From: Paenibacillus etheri
Lineage (GTDB): Bacteria > Bacillota > Bacilli > Paenibacillales > Paenibacillaceae
Direction of reading: 5' to 3'
Assembly: GCF_001012825.1 (NCBI RefSeq)
Contig: NZ_LCZJ02000037.1
Coordinates: forward strand, 203,637 to 267,636
Length of the DNA stretch: 64,000 nucleotides
Below the pieces are notes generated by a model. That model did not search any database. It was not told the DNA's origin and was given only the letters and a program-made list of their open reading frames with translations. The position numbers and the translations under genes were made by a program. Shown here in pieces: positions 17,957 through 28,177 of the stretch; within the stretch, counting starts at the first letter, position 1; each line of letters starts with the position of its first letter.

Positions 17957-19009
17957 TTATTTCTTTTGCATTGGCAAGCTCACTACAAAAGCCGTTCCTT
18001 CACCCGGTCGGCTGGCTACGGTTACTTTACCTTTATGCAGCTCAACGATCTTCTTAACCAGTGATAGGCCCAGGCCACTACCTCCCCCGCTCGCTGTTCT
18101 AGCTTTGTCTGCTTTATAGAATCGATCAAAGATACGAGGTAAGTCTTCTTCAGAGATCCCAATCCCACTATCTTGAATTTCCACCTCTACCCGCTCATCT
18201 ACCATTCGAAGCTTGATATGAATACATCCATTCTGGGGAGTGAATTTCATGCTGTTATGAAGAAGATTGGTCCAGACCTGGGTCATTAAATCTTTTACCG
18301 CAGTTACATTCACTTCTTCCAATTCAGCCTCTACCTCTATATTTTTCTCCAGCCACTGTGGCTCAGAAGCCAGAATCGTATCTCTAAGCTGCTTATCCAG
18401 ACGATAAACCTGATTTTCAAACGGAAAATTGCCCGATTCAAGCGCTGAAAGCTTCAATAAATTATCACTGAGTCCAGATACGCGGGTGCTCTCAGCCACA
18501 ATAATATTAATATAGTGCCTCCTACTCTCCTTGCTTAAGGTTTCGTCCTGCAATGCAAGCGCAAACCCTCGAATGGAGGTTAGAGGGGATTGAATTTCAT
18601 GCGATACATTGGAGATAAAATCCTGACGCATGGTCTCCATCTGACTCAGTTCGCTAGCCATTACGTTGATGCTCTCTACAATCTCACCAAAATCACCGTA
18701 GTCCTTAGTATTATCCAATACCACATTGAAATCACCCTTAGCAATCCGCCCTAAGCCTTCGATAATCGATTTATAAAAAACACGTTCCCAGCCCCGGAAT
18801 AACTTGGAGAATACCAAGGCCATCAAAAATAAGATCACAATTCCGACCATCACACTGATAAACTGGAACAAATACTCCGAAGAAGGGCGTCCAACCCTGC
18901 TATATATCCAGTTCATCAAGAAATAGGCTGCACTCCAGCTAATCCCAACGCCACCGAAGTAAATTAGTGTCATCCCAATCCGCTTAAGAAGCTCCTTAAA
19001 CCGGTTCAT
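17957..19009 (-). CDS. Membrane sensor histidine kinase
   Basis: This 350-residue kinase has two transmembrane helices within the first 75 residues and almost no extracytoplasmic loop, so it probably senses within the membrane or through partners. A HAMP-like linker follows, then the phospho-acceptor helix DFISNVSHEIQSPLTSIRG (His of SHE), and the ATPase domain with N box NLLHNSMKF, G1 DSGIGI, and G2 GGGSGLGLSLVKKIV. It overlaps its response regulator by four bases, so the two are translationally coupled. Confidence 0.95.
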   Translation of the reverse strand: MNRFKELLKRIGMTLIYFGGVGISWSAAYFLMNWIYSRVGRPSSEYLFQFISVMVGIVILFLMALVFSKLFRGWERVFYKSIIEGLGRIAKGDFNVVLDNTKDYGDFGEIVESINVMASELSQMETMRQDFISNVSHEIQSPLTSIRGFALALQDETLSKESRRHYINIIVAESTRVSGLSDNLLKLSALESGNFPFENQVYRLDKQLRDTILASEPQWLEKNIEVEAELEEVNVTAVKDLMTQVWTNLLHNSMKFTPQNGCIHIKLRMVDERVEVEIQDSGIGISEEDLPRIFDRFYKADKARTASGGGSGLGLSLVKKIVELHKGKVTVASRPGEGTAFVVSLPMQKK

Positions 19010-19683
19010 GCCTCTGCCTCCAGCCGATAGCCTAGTCCGCGGATGGTACGAATAACAAACCCATATTTATCAGGAGCGAACCGTTCGCGCAAACGGTTGA
19101 TATGCACATCGAGCGTCCGCTCATTCCCTTCAAAATCATAACCCCATATCTCTTCGATCAGCCTGTCTCTAGTCAACGTCTGCCCCGGATAGCTGCCCAG
19201 CTTAAACAACAGCTCAAATTCCTTAAGCGGCAAGGTGACTTCCCCATACTCTGAGGATACCTCGTAGGTTTTACGATTCATTCGCAGCCGGCCAATACCC
19301 ACACTTTGAGCAGCAGAAATTTGGTAACGTTTGAGCAGCGCCTTTACTCGCGCAATAAGCACCACTGGCTCAAAGGGTTTGACGAGATAGTCATCACTTC
19401 CCAGCTCAAAGCCCTTCACAATTTGTGAGGTCTCACCCTTAGCCGTCAGCATCATTATCGGAAAATCATAGGTTTGGCGCATCTTCCGGCACAGCTCCCA
19501 GCCATCCAAATTGGGCATCATCACATCAATAATGGCTAAGTCTATGTTATTGCTCTCCAGAATCTGAAGTGCATCCAGTCCATCGGAAGCCCCATAGATC
19601 TCATCCATCCCCTCAGCTCTCAGAAATACTTCTACCAATTCGCGGATGTGCGGATCGTCGTCCGCTACTAGTATTTTTGTCAT
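19006..19683 (-). CDS. OmpR/PhoB-family response regulator
   Basis: The 225-residue regulator has a receiver domain with acidic pocket VADDDPH, phospho-acceptor Asp in [13 protein letters not shown], Thr of MLTAKG and Lys of VKPFEP. A C-terminal winged helix follows ([20 protein letters not shown], then [12 protein letters not shown]). ATG 19683 is preceded by GAGGAGG. Its first 71 bases lie inside the end of the bmrA-like gene, so the exporter, regulator and kinase are very likely one operon in the order exporter, regulator, kinase. Confidence 0.95.
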   Translation of the reverse strand: MTKILVADDDPHIRELVEVFLRAEGMDEIYGASDGLDALQILESNNIDLAIIDVMMPNLDGWELCRKMRQTYDFPIMMLTAKGETSQIVKGFELGSDDYLVKPFEPVVLIARVKALLKRYQISAAQSVGIGRLRMNRKTYEVSSEYGEVTLPLKEFELLFKLGSYPGQTLTRDRLIEEIWGYDFEGNERTLDVHINRLRERFAPDKYGFVIRTIRGLGYRLEAEA

Positions 19684-21469
19684 GTATCACTGGAGCCTCC
19701 TCTTTATTGTCTTGAATCTCAAGGTTATTCATCTGCAGCTGCTGGGTGGCAAATTCACGATACAGCTCATGGTTTTCCAGCAGTTCTTCATGTCTTCCCA
19801 TCCCGGTAATCTGGCCCTTTTCCATAAAAATAATTTGTTCTGCATTTACAACCGTAGACAAACGGTGAGCAATTACAATCGTAGTTCGACCCTTCATCAA
19901 ATTGGACAGTGCCTTCTGCACCACGGCTTCCGATTGGCTATCCAGACTGGAAGTGGCTTCATCAAGCATAAGAATCTTCGGATTCCGCAGCAGTGCTCTA
20001 GCAATGGCAATCCGTTGCCGTTGTCCACCAGACAGCTTCACGCCTCTTTCACCGACATCCGTATTATATCCTTCAGGAAGTGCATCAATAAAGCCATCTG
20101 CATAAGCCATTGCTGCTGCTGCGTGCATCTCCTCCCTGCTAACGTCCCGATCCAATCCGTAGGTTAAATTCTCAGCAATCGTACCGGCCAACAGTGGGCT
20201 TTCCTGCGAGACATACCCTATAAGCTTCCGCCACGAACGCAGTGAGAATGTAGATACTGGCTTGTCACCCAGCTTAATCAGACCTGACTGAGGCTCGTAA
20301 AAACGTTCTAGCAACGAGAACAACGTGGTCTTACCACCCCCACTCGGTCCGACTATAGCCGTCACCTGACCCGGAAGCATACGGAAGCTTACATCGTTCA
20401 ACACCTTCTCACCATTTTTATATCCAAAACTTAATCCCTCTACCGAGATCGGACCTTCTGCGCCATTTGCCTCTTCCTGTCCCTCATACACTTCTTCTTC
20501 TGCGGCCAGAGTTTCAATAATACGCTCCGAAGCACCCTTAGCCTTCTGAATCTGTGTGAAGAATGTAGTCAATTGAGTAAGTGGCATAATTATCTGAATA
20601 AGATAAAGAATAAAAGCAACTAGTTCCCCAGCCGTCAAGACGCCGGAAGATACCTGCATCCCACCATAACCAATAATGACGACAAGTAACATCATAAAAA
20701 CAAAAGAGACGAGTGGACTGATCATCGCGCTAATCTTGCCTTCACGAATACCAAAGGAAAGCAGATTCATAATTCCGGTCTTGCCTGCTTCGTACTCTTT
20801 CTTCTCTGCACCTGAGGATTTCACCAAACGGATCTCAGACAATACACCACTAAGTGTAGCGGTAAAAGAAGCTGTCTCGTCTTGCATCCCCTTGGAGATT
20901 TTGTACATCTGTCGTCCAAGAGGGACTAGAATCAACGCAGACAGTGGAAGAACAGTAAATAGAACAAGCGTCATTTTCCAGTTGAGAAATAATAACACTG
21001 AAATGGAGCCCACAATGGAGATTACTCCAGTAAATAGACTGGCTAGATGCTCAGAAATCAGTGTTTTGATGATCCCTGTATCATTCGTCATGCGGCTGAC
21101 GCTTTCTCCCGTTCGGTTGTCATTATAATAAGCCACCGGCAGAACTAGAAATTTACGCCACAGTCGGTCCCTCAGACCTGCAACCATCTTCTGACCCACA
21201 TAATTGAGCAGATAGATGGAGATCCCTCCCGCGATGGTCTGCGCGATAAATGCGGCTGCTATACCCGCTATTTGCAGCTTGCTAACGGAGGCCAGTGAGA
21301 AGCCATCCACCAAATTCTTAGTGAACATCGGGATGACCAGACTGACCAATGTCGATATCATGCTTAGCGCAATGGCTATAGCCAATAAACCGTATGAAGG
21401 TTTGGTTTCTCTTAGTAGTGTTATGAACGGCTTCAGCGCCATCTTTCGCTTAGATTCGGATTTCTTCAT
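19613..21469 (-). CDS. bmrA: BmrA-like multidrug ABC exporter half-transporter
   Basis: This 618-residue homodimer-type exporter has an N-terminal six-helix transmembrane domain and a C-terminal ATPase domain with Walker [12 protein letters not shown]-loop YVSQESPL, signature LSGGQRQR, Walker [11 protein letters not shown] and switch His [10 protein letters not shown]. From memory the sequence tracks B. subtilis BmrA closely ([32 protein letters not shown]). It differs at the end: where BmrA stops shortly after QQLQMN, this one runs on about 35 residues, the last 23 of which are encoded inside the response-regulator gene in another frame. AAAAGGGGAG precedes ATG 21469. Confidence 0.9.
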   Translation of the reverse strand: MKKSESKRKMALKPFITLLRETKPSYGLLAIAIALSMISTLVSLVIPMFTKNLVDGFSLASVSKLQIAGIAAAFIAQTIAGGISIYLLNYVGQKMVAGLRDRLWRKFLVLPVAYYNDNRTGESVSRMTNDTGIIKTLISEHLASLFTGVISIVGSISVLLFLNWKMTLVLFTVLPLSALILVPLGRQMYKISKGMQDETASFTATLSGVLSEIRLVKSSGAEKKEYEAGKTGIMNLLSFGIREGKISAMISPLVSFVFMMLLVVIIGYGGMQVSSGVLTAGELVAFILYLIQIIMPLTQLTTFFTQIQKAKGASERIIETLAAEEEVYEGQEEANGAEGPISVEGLSFGYKNGEKVLNDVSFRMLPGQVTAIVGPSGGGKTTLFSLLERFYEPQSGLIKLGDKPVSTFSLRSWRKLIGYVSQESPLLAGTIAENLTYGLDRDVSREEMHAAAAMAYADGFIDALPEGYNTDVGERGVKLSGGQRQRIAIARALLRNPKILMLDEATSSLDSQSEAVVQKALSNLMKGRTTIVIAHRLSTVVNAEQIIFMEKGQITGMGRHEELLENHELYREFATQQLQMNNLEIQDNKEEAPVIHDKNTSSGRRSAHPRIGRSISES

Positions 21470-21853
21470 GACAATAACTCCCCTTTTCTTAAAAGCTCTA
21501 TGATTACGAGAAAAACATAGTAATAACTTTCTCGCCTTATACCCATCCTATCTGCAGATTGTAAACTGAAGTTAAACGCGCCGATCAGACAGTAGTGCCT
21601 TGTGACTTCCCATTCTGCGGAAATTAGTACCGACCAAAATAATGACCGTTTCACTTAGCGTTTGTACCACCTACGCCCGCGCTCACGCATTTTTTGTCGC
21701 TTATCGTCTCAAACATAAATAAAACCCAAAAAAATGTAAAAAAGTAAAAAAGGGTGTTTGTATCCCTTTTCAACACGTGTTACAGTGATAGAAGGGCCTA
21801 CTATTGGCCACTCTACTCCATGCAAGATATTTAGTGAGAAAGGAGTGAACCAT
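21470..21853. other. Divergent intergenic region, bmrA / MFS gene
   Basis: On the minus strand a short frame (26 codons from ATG at about 21543, or 62 codons from GTG 21654) ends in TGA overlapping the bmrA ATG, and may be a leader peptide. CGAGAAA/TTTCTCG and CTATG/CATAG pairings in the leader exclude each other. On the plus strand TTGTAT (21758-21763), 17 bases and TACAGT (21781-21786) form a plausible promoter for the MFS gene. Nothing else is evident. Confidence 0.45.
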
Positions 21854-23077
21854 TTGCGAAAAGGCGTTATTCCATCTTCTATCACGTCTTTAAAATGGTT
21901 CAATTTTTTTGTATATGGAACCATGGTCCTCTTCACCAGCTTCTTTCAACTATACCTGCTGGATGTAGGGATGACCAAATTAGAGATTGGCGCCATATTC
22001 TCTGTTGGAGCTTTAGTATCCATAATTGCGAATCCATTCTGGGCGTTCTGGACAAATCGTTCTCAGAATATACGCCGTATCATTTTGGTTATGTTAATCG
22101 GAATGTTAGTGTTATCCCAATCCATGTTTCGAGCAAATACATATGAGACGATCTACAATTCCATTATTTTATTTTATTTCTTCCAAGGACCGCTATTTGC
22201 TCAGAGCAACACGATGATTCTCAGCTATATTGACGGAACGCATCATCGTTTCCGTTCGTTCCGGCTTTGGGGTTCATTGGGGTGGGCGATAATTGCAATT
22301 ATCGCTGGTTTTATCCTTGATTGGGCGAATGTATCTATCTTGTCCTATCTGTTTACAGCGTTACTATTTGCATCCATATTATCCATTCTTGTAATGCCTA
22401 AACTTAACCATACCATCGTGATGGCTCCGATGTCGTTTAAGGGCCTAAGCAAGGTGATTTTCAATCCCTTTTTCTTATGTTTTTTGTTATTTGGTATTCT
22501 GGTTTCCATACCGAACACAATGAACACCACATTCATATCCTTGTATATTACGGATCTGGGCGGTTCTAAAAAAATGATTGGTTTAGCCGTATTCCTCTCT
22601 TCCATATTGGAGGTAGGCGTATTTGTTCTCTGTGACCGACTACTGAAACGTAAAATCTCTGTTCTACTCGGTTGGCTTGCATTGGTCAGCGGTTTGTTTG
22701 TTCTGCGCTGGTGGTTTATGGCTGATGCGACTACTGCCCTTCAAGTAGCGCTCATTCAGATTCTACACTGCATAACATTCGGCGGCTTCTTCTATGTAGG
22801 TACCCAATTGACAATGCTCCTGATTCCACGACCTTACCGGTCTTCCGGACAAGCACTCTACACGCTAAGCTGGAGCGGTATAGCGGGTATCTTTGGAGGT
22901 CTTCTCGGAGGTTGGATGTATCAGAATCTGGGCGCACAAAGCATGTATCAGGCAGGTGTCTTCTTGACGCTGTTTGGAACAGTCGGTTTTGGCTTTATGT
23001 GGCTCTTTGTTAGCCGTGGAGGCTATCGTCCCCCAACAGAGGAAGAGGAAGAGCTATCCGATATCGAAATTTTATAG
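21854..23077 (+). CDS. MFS transporter (MFS_1-like, PPP/nucleoside:H+ symporter type)
   Basis: The protein has about 12 hydrophobic helices and MFS-like loops. RLWGSLGWAIIAIIAGF and the second-half motif GLAVFLSSILEVGVF resemble the LacY-like MFS_1 group that includes HcaT-type permeases. I choose TTG 21854 (RKGVIPSS.., 407 residues) because GAAAGGAGTG lies just upstream. The longer frame from 21758 would cross the promoter and add polar residues not expected before TM1. The substrate is unknown. It ends in a strong bidirectional terminator. Confidence 0.85.
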   Translation: MRKGVIPSSITSLKWFNFFVYGTMVLFTSFFQLYLLDVGMTKLEIGAIFSVGALVSIIANPFWAFWTNRSQNIRRIILVMLIGMLVLSQSMFRANTYETIYNSIILFYFFQGPLFAQSNTMILSYIDGTHHRFRSFRLWGSLGWAIIAIIAGFILDWANVSILSYLFTALLFASILSILVMPKLNHTIVMAPMSFKGLSKVIFNPFFLCFLLFGILVSIPNTMNTTFISLYITDLGGSKKMIGLAVFLSSILEVGVFVLCDRLLKRKISVLLGWLALVSGLFVLRWWFMADATTALQVALIQILHCITFGGFFYVGTQLTMLLIPRPYRSSGQALYTLSWSGIAGIFGGLLGGWMYQNLGAQSMYQAGVFLTLFGTVGFGFMWLFVSRGGYRPPTEEEEELSDIEIL

Positions 23078-23088
23078 ACTAGGCTATA

Positions 23089-23133
23089 AAAAAGAGGCTC
23101 AGGCGCCCCCTTTGGGACGCTTGAGCCTCTTTC
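23089..23133. terminator. Bidirectional terminator between the MFS gene and glnS
   Basis: AAAGAGGCTCAGGCG pairs with CGCTTGAGCCTCTTT (one G-U) around a 12-base loop. Both outer flanks give T runs (TTT on plus, TTTTTTAT on minus), so it serves both convergent genes. Confidence 0.92.
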
Positions 23134-23161
23134 ATTATAATAAGCTTGATCGAGTTAAGTG

Positions 23162-24868
23162 TTAGCCTTGCTTAGGAGGCTGAAATGAACTCTTCAGTGA
23201 AACGATAAGATTGAAGACGAGATGCCCAGGCGCCGAATATTTGCTATCCACATTGAAATAGCCGTGACGGAAGAACTGGAATTTATCTTGAGCCACGCTA
23301 TCCTTAAGTGCAGGTTCTACAAACCCTTGTAAGATTTCAATGGACTTAGGATTAAGCTGATCTAAGAAGCTAGGCTCCGATTTCTCTACCGAGGAATCCA
23401 AACCTTCAACTTCCACAGCCTCATCCGCTTCTTCAGCAGAAATCAGAGGCTCGTATAAACGGAATTCCGCAGGAACCGCTTGGCTAGCTTCAACCCAGTG
23501 CAAAGTACCTTTTACCTTGCGTCCTGTAAATCCGCTGCCACTCTTCGTTTCTGGATCATAAGTACAATGCAGCTCCACTACCTCGCCATTCTCATCCTTA
23601 ATCACTTCATTACATTTGATGAAGTAAGCATGCTTCAGACGAACTTCATTACCAGGAAACAACCGGAAATATTTGTTCGGCGGATTCTCCATAAAGTCAT
23701 CACGTTCCACATAAATCTCACGCGAAAACGGAATTTGGCGTACGCCCATTTCCTCATTCTCTGTATTATTCTCCGCTTCAAGCCATTCTGTTTGACCTTC
23801 TGGATAATTGGTGATAACAACCTTAAGTGGTCGTAACACAGCCATTGTACGCGGTACAGTTAGCTTAAGATCCTCACGGATAAAGTGTTCCAGCATTTGC
23901 AGGTCCACCAGACCCTGACTCTTCGAGATACCCGCTTCATACACGAATTTACGAATCGCTTCCGGCGTATATCCTCTACGGCGTAGACCAGAAATCGTAG
24001 GCATCCGCGGATCATCCCAACCATCCACATGCCCTTCGTCTACAAGCAGCTTCAGCTTACGCTTACTAGTCATCGTTTGAGCCAAATTCAGACGACCAAA
24101 TTCATATTGATGAGGGACAGCTGGCATCTCACATTCAGCTACAACCCAATCGTAAAATGGGCGTTGATCTTCGAATTCAAGCGAACAAAGGGAGTGAGTG
24201 ACCCCTTCAATAGCATCTTCTAGCGGATGAGCGAATGTGTACATTGGATAGATACACCATTTATCACCTGTGTTATGGTGATGTGCATGTGTAATACGAT
24301 AAATGACTGGATCACGCAGATTAATGTTCGGGGAACTCATATCAATCTTGGCGCGAAGGACCTTCTCACCGTCCTTGAATTCACCTGCACGCATACGCCG
24401 GAACAGATCCAAATTCTCTTCGATACTACGATCGCGATGTGGACTGTTCTTCCCTGGCTCTGTCAACGTTCCCCGCAATTGGCGAATTTCATCCGCACTG
24501 AGGTCATCGACATAGGCTTTGCCCTTTGTAATTAATAATTCAGCACGTTTGTACATTTCCTCAAAATAATCAGATGCAAAACGTAACTCTTCCCATTCAT
24601 AACCGAGCCACTTTACATCTTCCTGAATCGAGTTCACATACTCCATATCCTCTTTGGCCGGATTCGTGTCGTCAAATCTTAGGTTGGTCTTGCCACCGAA
24701 CTCGTCCGCCAGTGTAAAGTTAATCCAGATCGCCTTGGCATGTCCGATATGTAAATAACCGTTCGGCTCCGGCGGAAAGCGTGTGACAACTTCCTTTACT
24801 TTACCTGTACGGAGGTCTTCGGTAATAACATTTTTAATAAAATTGGAGGGGGTAGTACGGTTCTCCAC
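23162..24868 (-). CDS. glnS: Glutaminyl-tRNA synthetase
   Basis: GlnRS charges tRNA-Gln directly. The protein has the class I signatures [11 protein letters not shown] (HIGH) and MTSKRKLK (KMSKS variant), the PPEPNG motif ahead of HIGH, and the C-terminal anticodon-binding beta barrels. GTG 24868 ([10 protein letters not shown], 568 residues) has GAAAGG upstream and matches GlnRS length. An upstream frame to 24970 is not family-like. Most Bacilli lack glnS and use GatCAB transamidation, so its presence is a lineage marker seen in Paenibacillus. No T-box leader is visible upstream. Confidence 0.97.
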   Translation of the reverse strand: MENRTTPSNFIKNVITEDLRTGKVKEVVTRFPPEPNGYLHIGHAKAIWINFTLADEFGGKTNLRFDDTNPAKEDMEYVNSIQEDVKWLGYEWEELRFASDYFEEMYKRAELLITKGKAYVDDLSADEIRQLRGTLTEPGKNSPHRDRSIEENLDLFRRMRAGEFKDGEKVLRAKIDMSSPNINLRDPVIYRITHAHHHNTGDKWCIYPMYTFAHPLEDAIEGVTHSLCSLEFEDQRPFYDWVVAECEMPAVPHQYEFGRLNLAQTMTSKRKLKLLVDEGHVDGWDDPRMPTISGLRRRGYTPEAIRKFVYEAGISKSQGLVDLQMLEHFIREDLKLTVPRTMAVLRPLKVVITNYPEGQTEWLEAENNTENEEMGVRQIPFSREIYVERDDFMENPPNKYFRLFPGNEVRLKHAYFIKCNEVIKDENGEVVELHCTYDPETKSGSGFTGRKVKGTLHWVEASQAVPAEFRLYEPLISAEEADEAVEVEGLDSSVEKSEPSFLDQLNPKSIEILQGFVEPALKDSVAQDKFQFFRHGYFNVDSKYSAPGHLVFNLIVSLKSSFQPPKQG

Positions 24869-25098
24869 AGCTATCAACCTTTCATTCTGTAGTGTTACAC
24901 TACTTCTTGTATAAACATGTTTCCTACTAATATACCCGTTAACTCTAGATTGTTCAATAAAAGGGGGCACAAGGCAAGGATCATTTTTTAGCGTCTTTAG
25001 ACCTTTTGACTTCTCTGCGGGCGATAGAGTAGCATGATAATCATAAGAAATAATCCATAATCATACATAAGGCCTTGTGCCGAAAAGGAGGCAACCAC

Positions 25099-25647
25099 TT
25101 GTTTAATTATGTCATCGATGAAGAGCTAATGTTAAAGCCCCTCATGCCTGAGCATGCTAAGCACATATTCGCGTTAGTGGAGCGCTCGCGGGAACGACTT
25201 AGGCAATGGCTTCCTTGGGTGGATGCCGTTACGGAACAGGATCACAGCCTTAATTTCATCAAAAATGCTATAAAACAAGGCACCGAAAATGGCGCCTTCA
25301 CCGCCGGACTCTGGGTACGTGGCGAGTTAGCTGGTGTCATTGGGTATCACCAGATTGACTGGCATAACCGATCTGTTGGGATCGGATACTGGCTTGGTGA
25401 AGGATATGAAGGCAAAGGTTATATGACCAGTGCCTGTCGGGTTCTAGTGGATTATGCACTACTGGAGATGGAGCTGCAACGTGTAGAAATTCGCTGTGCG
25501 ACCGGAAATGTTTCCAGCCGGGCGATCCCAGAACGGCTGGGTTTTATCCTTGAGGGTGTGATTAGACAAGCAGAGAAACTGCCTGATGGCTACGTGAATC
25601 ACGCAGTATACGGTTTATTACGTAGTGAATGGCAACTACTCGGCTAA
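25099..25647 (+). CDS. RimL/RimJ-type GNAT acetyltransferase
   Basis: This 182-residue enzyme belongs to the ribosomal-protein-serine acetyltransferase-like group (compare B. subtilis YdaF). Seen are LKPLMPEHAKHIFALVERSR at the N-terminus, RQWLPWVD, a central GVIGYHQIDWHNRSVGIGYW and the acetyl-CoA motif EGYEGKGYMTSACR, ending with NVSSRAIPERLGF. TTG 25099 is chosen because AAAAGGAGG lies seven bases upstream. It is divergent from glnS and ends in the terminator at 25679-25713. Confidence 0.9.
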   Translation: MFNYVIDEELMLKPLMPEHAKHIFALVERSRERLRQWLPWVDAVTEQDHSLNFIKNAIKQGTENGAFTAGLWVRGELAGVIGYHQIDWHNRSVGIGYWLGEGYEGKGYMTSACRVLVDYALLEMELQRVEIRCATGNVSSRAIPERLGFILEGVIRQAEKLPDGYVNHAVYGLLRSEWQLLG

Positions 25648-25678
25648 GCTACATAAGTAAAGTAAACACACAAACCGA

Positions 25679-25713
25679 AATAAACCTGGCAGTCATATGC
25701 CTCCAGGTTTATT
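25679..25713 (+). terminator. Terminator between the RimL-like and MOSC genes
   Basis: AATAAACCTGG and CCAGGTTTATT form an 11-bp perfect stem. It lies between two convergent genes and could act in both directions; the T tract is part of the stem. Confidence 0.75.
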
Positions 25714-25730
25714 TGGCTTGTAGATAGAGT

Positions 25731-26375
25731 CTAACTCTCCGGCAGAGCCAGCTGTTTACGAAACTTGTTCCGAACTACGGCAGAAAGAGTATCTAGCTCA
25801 GCAAGCTCTGCCAATGCAGCTTCCTCTTGCAGGCCTACCTGCATTAAATGCAGAACATGCGCTACGGACGCACCTCCAGCTCCATTTTCTTTTTTGATAA
25901 TGATATCTCCGGTGGAAATCTTTCCTTCACGAAGCACACGCAAGTAAAATCCGCTATATCTAGTGTCCAGCACTTGTGCTGGAAGATCTGCCGGGCCGTG
26001 TTTTTGTGATATTTTGAAGCAAGGATAACGTGGCTGGCTGACCTGCAGCACAGTGGTGCCTATTTCATACACATCACCTATGCACACATCAGTCTCCAAT
26101 AAGCCGGCAGTTGTTATATTTTCTCCGAAGGCAGAGTATTCCAGCTTCTTCCCAAGCTGCTTCTCCCAGTACGAATAATGCTCGATGGGGTAGGCACAAA
26201 CTGCCTTATCAGGGCCCCCGTGATGTTTCAGATCCGCCTGACCATCTCCGACAAAACCATGGGTATGTAGCTGAACCGATCCTTCTACAGGCATTTTATA
26301 AATTCCAGTCTCCAGAGGTTTCCCCCGATAATCCACTGTTACCGGACGCCCCACATTAAGCGAGATGATCTCCAC
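25731..26375 (-). CDS. MOSC-domain protein (YiiM-like)
   Basis: MOSC proteins handle the sulfurated molybdenum cofactor; YiiM-type members detoxify N-hydroxylated compounds. The 214-residue sequence shows the family hallmarks: VQLHTHGFVGDGQADLKHHG, the GPDKAVCAYPIEHY segment, FGENITTAG and the conserved Cys in QPRYPCFKISQKHG, then a short 3-alpha C-terminal domain. The start is GTG 26375 with AGGAGGAAAAG upstream. The RBS and start lie within the last codons of the upstream GNAT gene (20-base overlap), so the two are probably coupled. Its link to moaA elsewhere in the window is by cofactor only. Confidence 0.9.
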   Translation of the reverse strand: MEIISLNVGRPVTVDYRGKPLETGIYKMPVEGSVQLHTHGFVGDGQADLKHHGGPDKAVCAYPIEHYSYWEKQLGKKLEYSAFGENITTAGLLETDVCIGDVYEIGTTVLQVSQPRYPCFKISQKHGPADLPAQVLDTRYSGFYLRVLREGKISTGDIIIKKENGAGGASVAHVLHLMQVGLQEEAALAELAELDTLSAVVRNKFRKQLALPES

Positions 26376-26886
26376 TTCCTTTTCCTCCTGTCAGCATGCA
26401 GCTCATAAATATTTCATCCACATAACGTCCCCCAAGATAAAACTCCTCCCGCAGACGTCCCTCTTCCACAAATCCGCATTTACGATAAAAAGAAAGCGCT
26501 GATTCATTACAGGATAATACGCGTAGACGAAGCTTGCGAATGGCATTGTCTGCGGCATGTTCCTTAATGGTCTCTATGAGCTGCCGGCCAATACCTAAAC
26601 GTTGATAATCCGGATGAACAGCAATATTGACCTCGCACACATGCCTGTTACTCTCCATTCGACTAGGACAGCCAAACCCAACATATCCGCATAACTTGTC
26701 ATCCTTTAGCGCTACAAGCTGCGATCCCGGGGGAGCATTCAGCAGATAATCCTCCTGGGAACGCCACATTAATGGCCCCGGGCTAGTGTCCTCCGTCCAG
26801 ATCATATGGTCCAGATGAATCAGTTCCCGTACGTCTTTAATCTCCGAGAACCTTATTATAAGCCTATCCCTGTTGCTTAGTTTCAT
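26356..26886 (-). CDS. GNAT-family N-acetyltransferase
   Basis: The 176-residue protein has a clear GNAT core: EVNIAVHPDYQRLGIGRQL (motif A with QRLGIG) and LRLRVLSCNESALSFYRKCG with the Asn and Tyr/Phe pattern of motif B, then FVEEGRLREEFYLGGRYVDE, a RimI/PhnO-like ending. ATG 26886 (MKLSNRDR) is preferred, with AAGGGGTG upstream; the 193-codon frame adds a Cys-rich start. It sits between an MFS gene and the MOSC gene in a probable operon. The acceptor substrate is unknown. Confidence 0.88.
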   Translation of the reverse strand: MKLSNRDRLIIRFSEIKDVRELIHLDHMIWTEDTSPGPLMWRSQEDYLLNAPPGSQLVALKDDKLCGYVGFGCPSRMESNRHVCEVNIAVHPDYQRLGIGRQLIETIKEHAADNAIRKLRLRVLSCNESALSFYRKCGFVEEGRLREEFYLGGRYVDEIFMSCMLTGGKGSGDHLA

Positions 26887-26956
26887 AAAGATGTACACCC
26901 CTTGCCTTGCACCTCTATAGAATTCACAGCAGATCATTTGAATCCACTATGCTCAA

Positions 26957-28177
26957 CTATCCTATTGACCGCTCCAGTGAATTTCCTCGGCGGTTGATAT
27001 ACGCATGAACGATAAAGAATCCTACGGACAGCAGTGCCATCGCACATGCCAACCATGCGGTAGGCGCTAAGCCTCCACTATCGTATAACCTACCCATTAA
27101 GTATGGCCCAATCACCCTGCCGACTGCCCCCATGCCTCCACTTAGCCCTAAATAGAAGGGAGCACTGCGACCAGCATGATCCGAAATAAAGGAAGGCATG
27201 GCCGGAGATATCAGCATTTCCCCAAGCGTAGCGAGTACCATTCCAAGCACTAGACCTGAATAAGTCGGCATCCATAAAAGAACAGCATACCCACCCAAAT
27301 AAAATAGCGCACTTACTGTCATTTGCGCCGTTGAGGTAGAGGCAAACCAGCGTTTAATTACTGTTACGAGCGGCTGAGCCGCAAAGATGAGAATACCGTT
27401 CAGCGTCCAGAGAAAACCATAAGTCTTCTTAGGCCAGCCCTCTGAAATAATGAACGGAGATACCCCTGTATTCCAGATAGAGTTCCCTAACAGTAGGAAC
27501 ATCGAGGCAATACCCATATAAAGATAAATTCGTGTATGCCCCATTAGCTTCCAGGTGGATTGTTTGTCAGGACCTGCCTTCTGGTGTTCTGCGACCTCCT
27601 GTGAAGAATCTCCTCCGACTTTCTGGAGATATACAAAAAAGAATACCGCAAATACCGCTGAGGTTACGCCGTTCATCACAAAGCTGAGCATATAAGAAAT
27701 ATCGGCCAAAAAACCACTTAACGCCGTACCCAGTGCTACACCAATATTATTGGCGACATAAATAACATTAAACAGCTCTCCGCGCTGCTTCGTAAAACGA
27801 AAGCCGATAAACGCCTGAATCGCAGGTAATGACAGTGAATTAAAGAGCCCTACCAGTCCCATCGCGACCATAAATAACGTCCAATTGTTACTTGCTGCCG
27901 GCAAAGTGAACAGTGCAAGTGCATTCATGCCCAGCGCTCCAACAATCAGCCGGTTAACGCCTACCTTATGATAGAGTGAGCCCCCGAGTAGTTGACCCAC
28001 GATCCCTCCAACTGATTGAATAAGAATCACTAATCCAGCATCCGACATGCTGCGTCCAAGCTCATCAAAAACATACATTGTAACCAGTGGCCACATCAGT
28101 GCACTACCCGTTGCGTTAATTAAGCTGGCAATTAAAAATATCTTAACTTCTTTAGGATAATTCTGTAAAAACTTCAT
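26957..28177 (-). CDS. MFS drug-efflux-type transporter
   Basis: This 406-residue, 12-helix MFS protein has FLIASLINATGSALMWPLVT as TM1, then the loop 2-3 motif GGSLYHKVGVNRLI (G-x-x-x-D/Y-R/K-x-G-R-like) and a second-half GMVLATLGEMLISPAMPSF. This resembles MdtG/YttB-type drug exporters. It heads a minus-strand cluster with a GNAT enzyme and a MOSC protein. The pairing with an acetyltransferase and a detoxification-type protein suggests a small xenobiotic-handling unit, which is inference only. Confidence 0.85.
   Translation of the reverse strand: MKFLQNYPKEVKIFLIASLINATGSALMWPLVTMYVFDELGRSMSDAGLVILIQSVGGIVGQLLGGSLYHKVGVNRLIVGALGMNALALFTLPAASNNWTLFMVAMGLVGLFNSLSLPAIQAFIGFRFTKQRGELFNVIYVANNIGVALGTALSGFLADISYMLSFVMNGVTSAVFAVFFFVYLQKVGGDSSQEVAEHQKAGPDKQSTWKLMGHTRIYLYMGIASMFLLLGNSIWNTGVSPFIISEGWPKKTYGFLWTLNGILIFAAQPLVTVIKRWFASTSTAQMTVSALFYLGGYAVLLWMPTYSGLVLGMVLATLGEMLISPAMPSFISDHAGRSAPFYLGLSGGMGAVGRVIGPYLMGRLYDSGGLAPTAWLACAMALLSVGFFIVHAYINRRGNSLERSIG

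Noticed and set aside
24869..25098. T-box leader for glnS
   Set aside because: No T-box consensus (GGGTGGNACCGCG-like) or specifier stem with terminator seen upstream of the GTG start.
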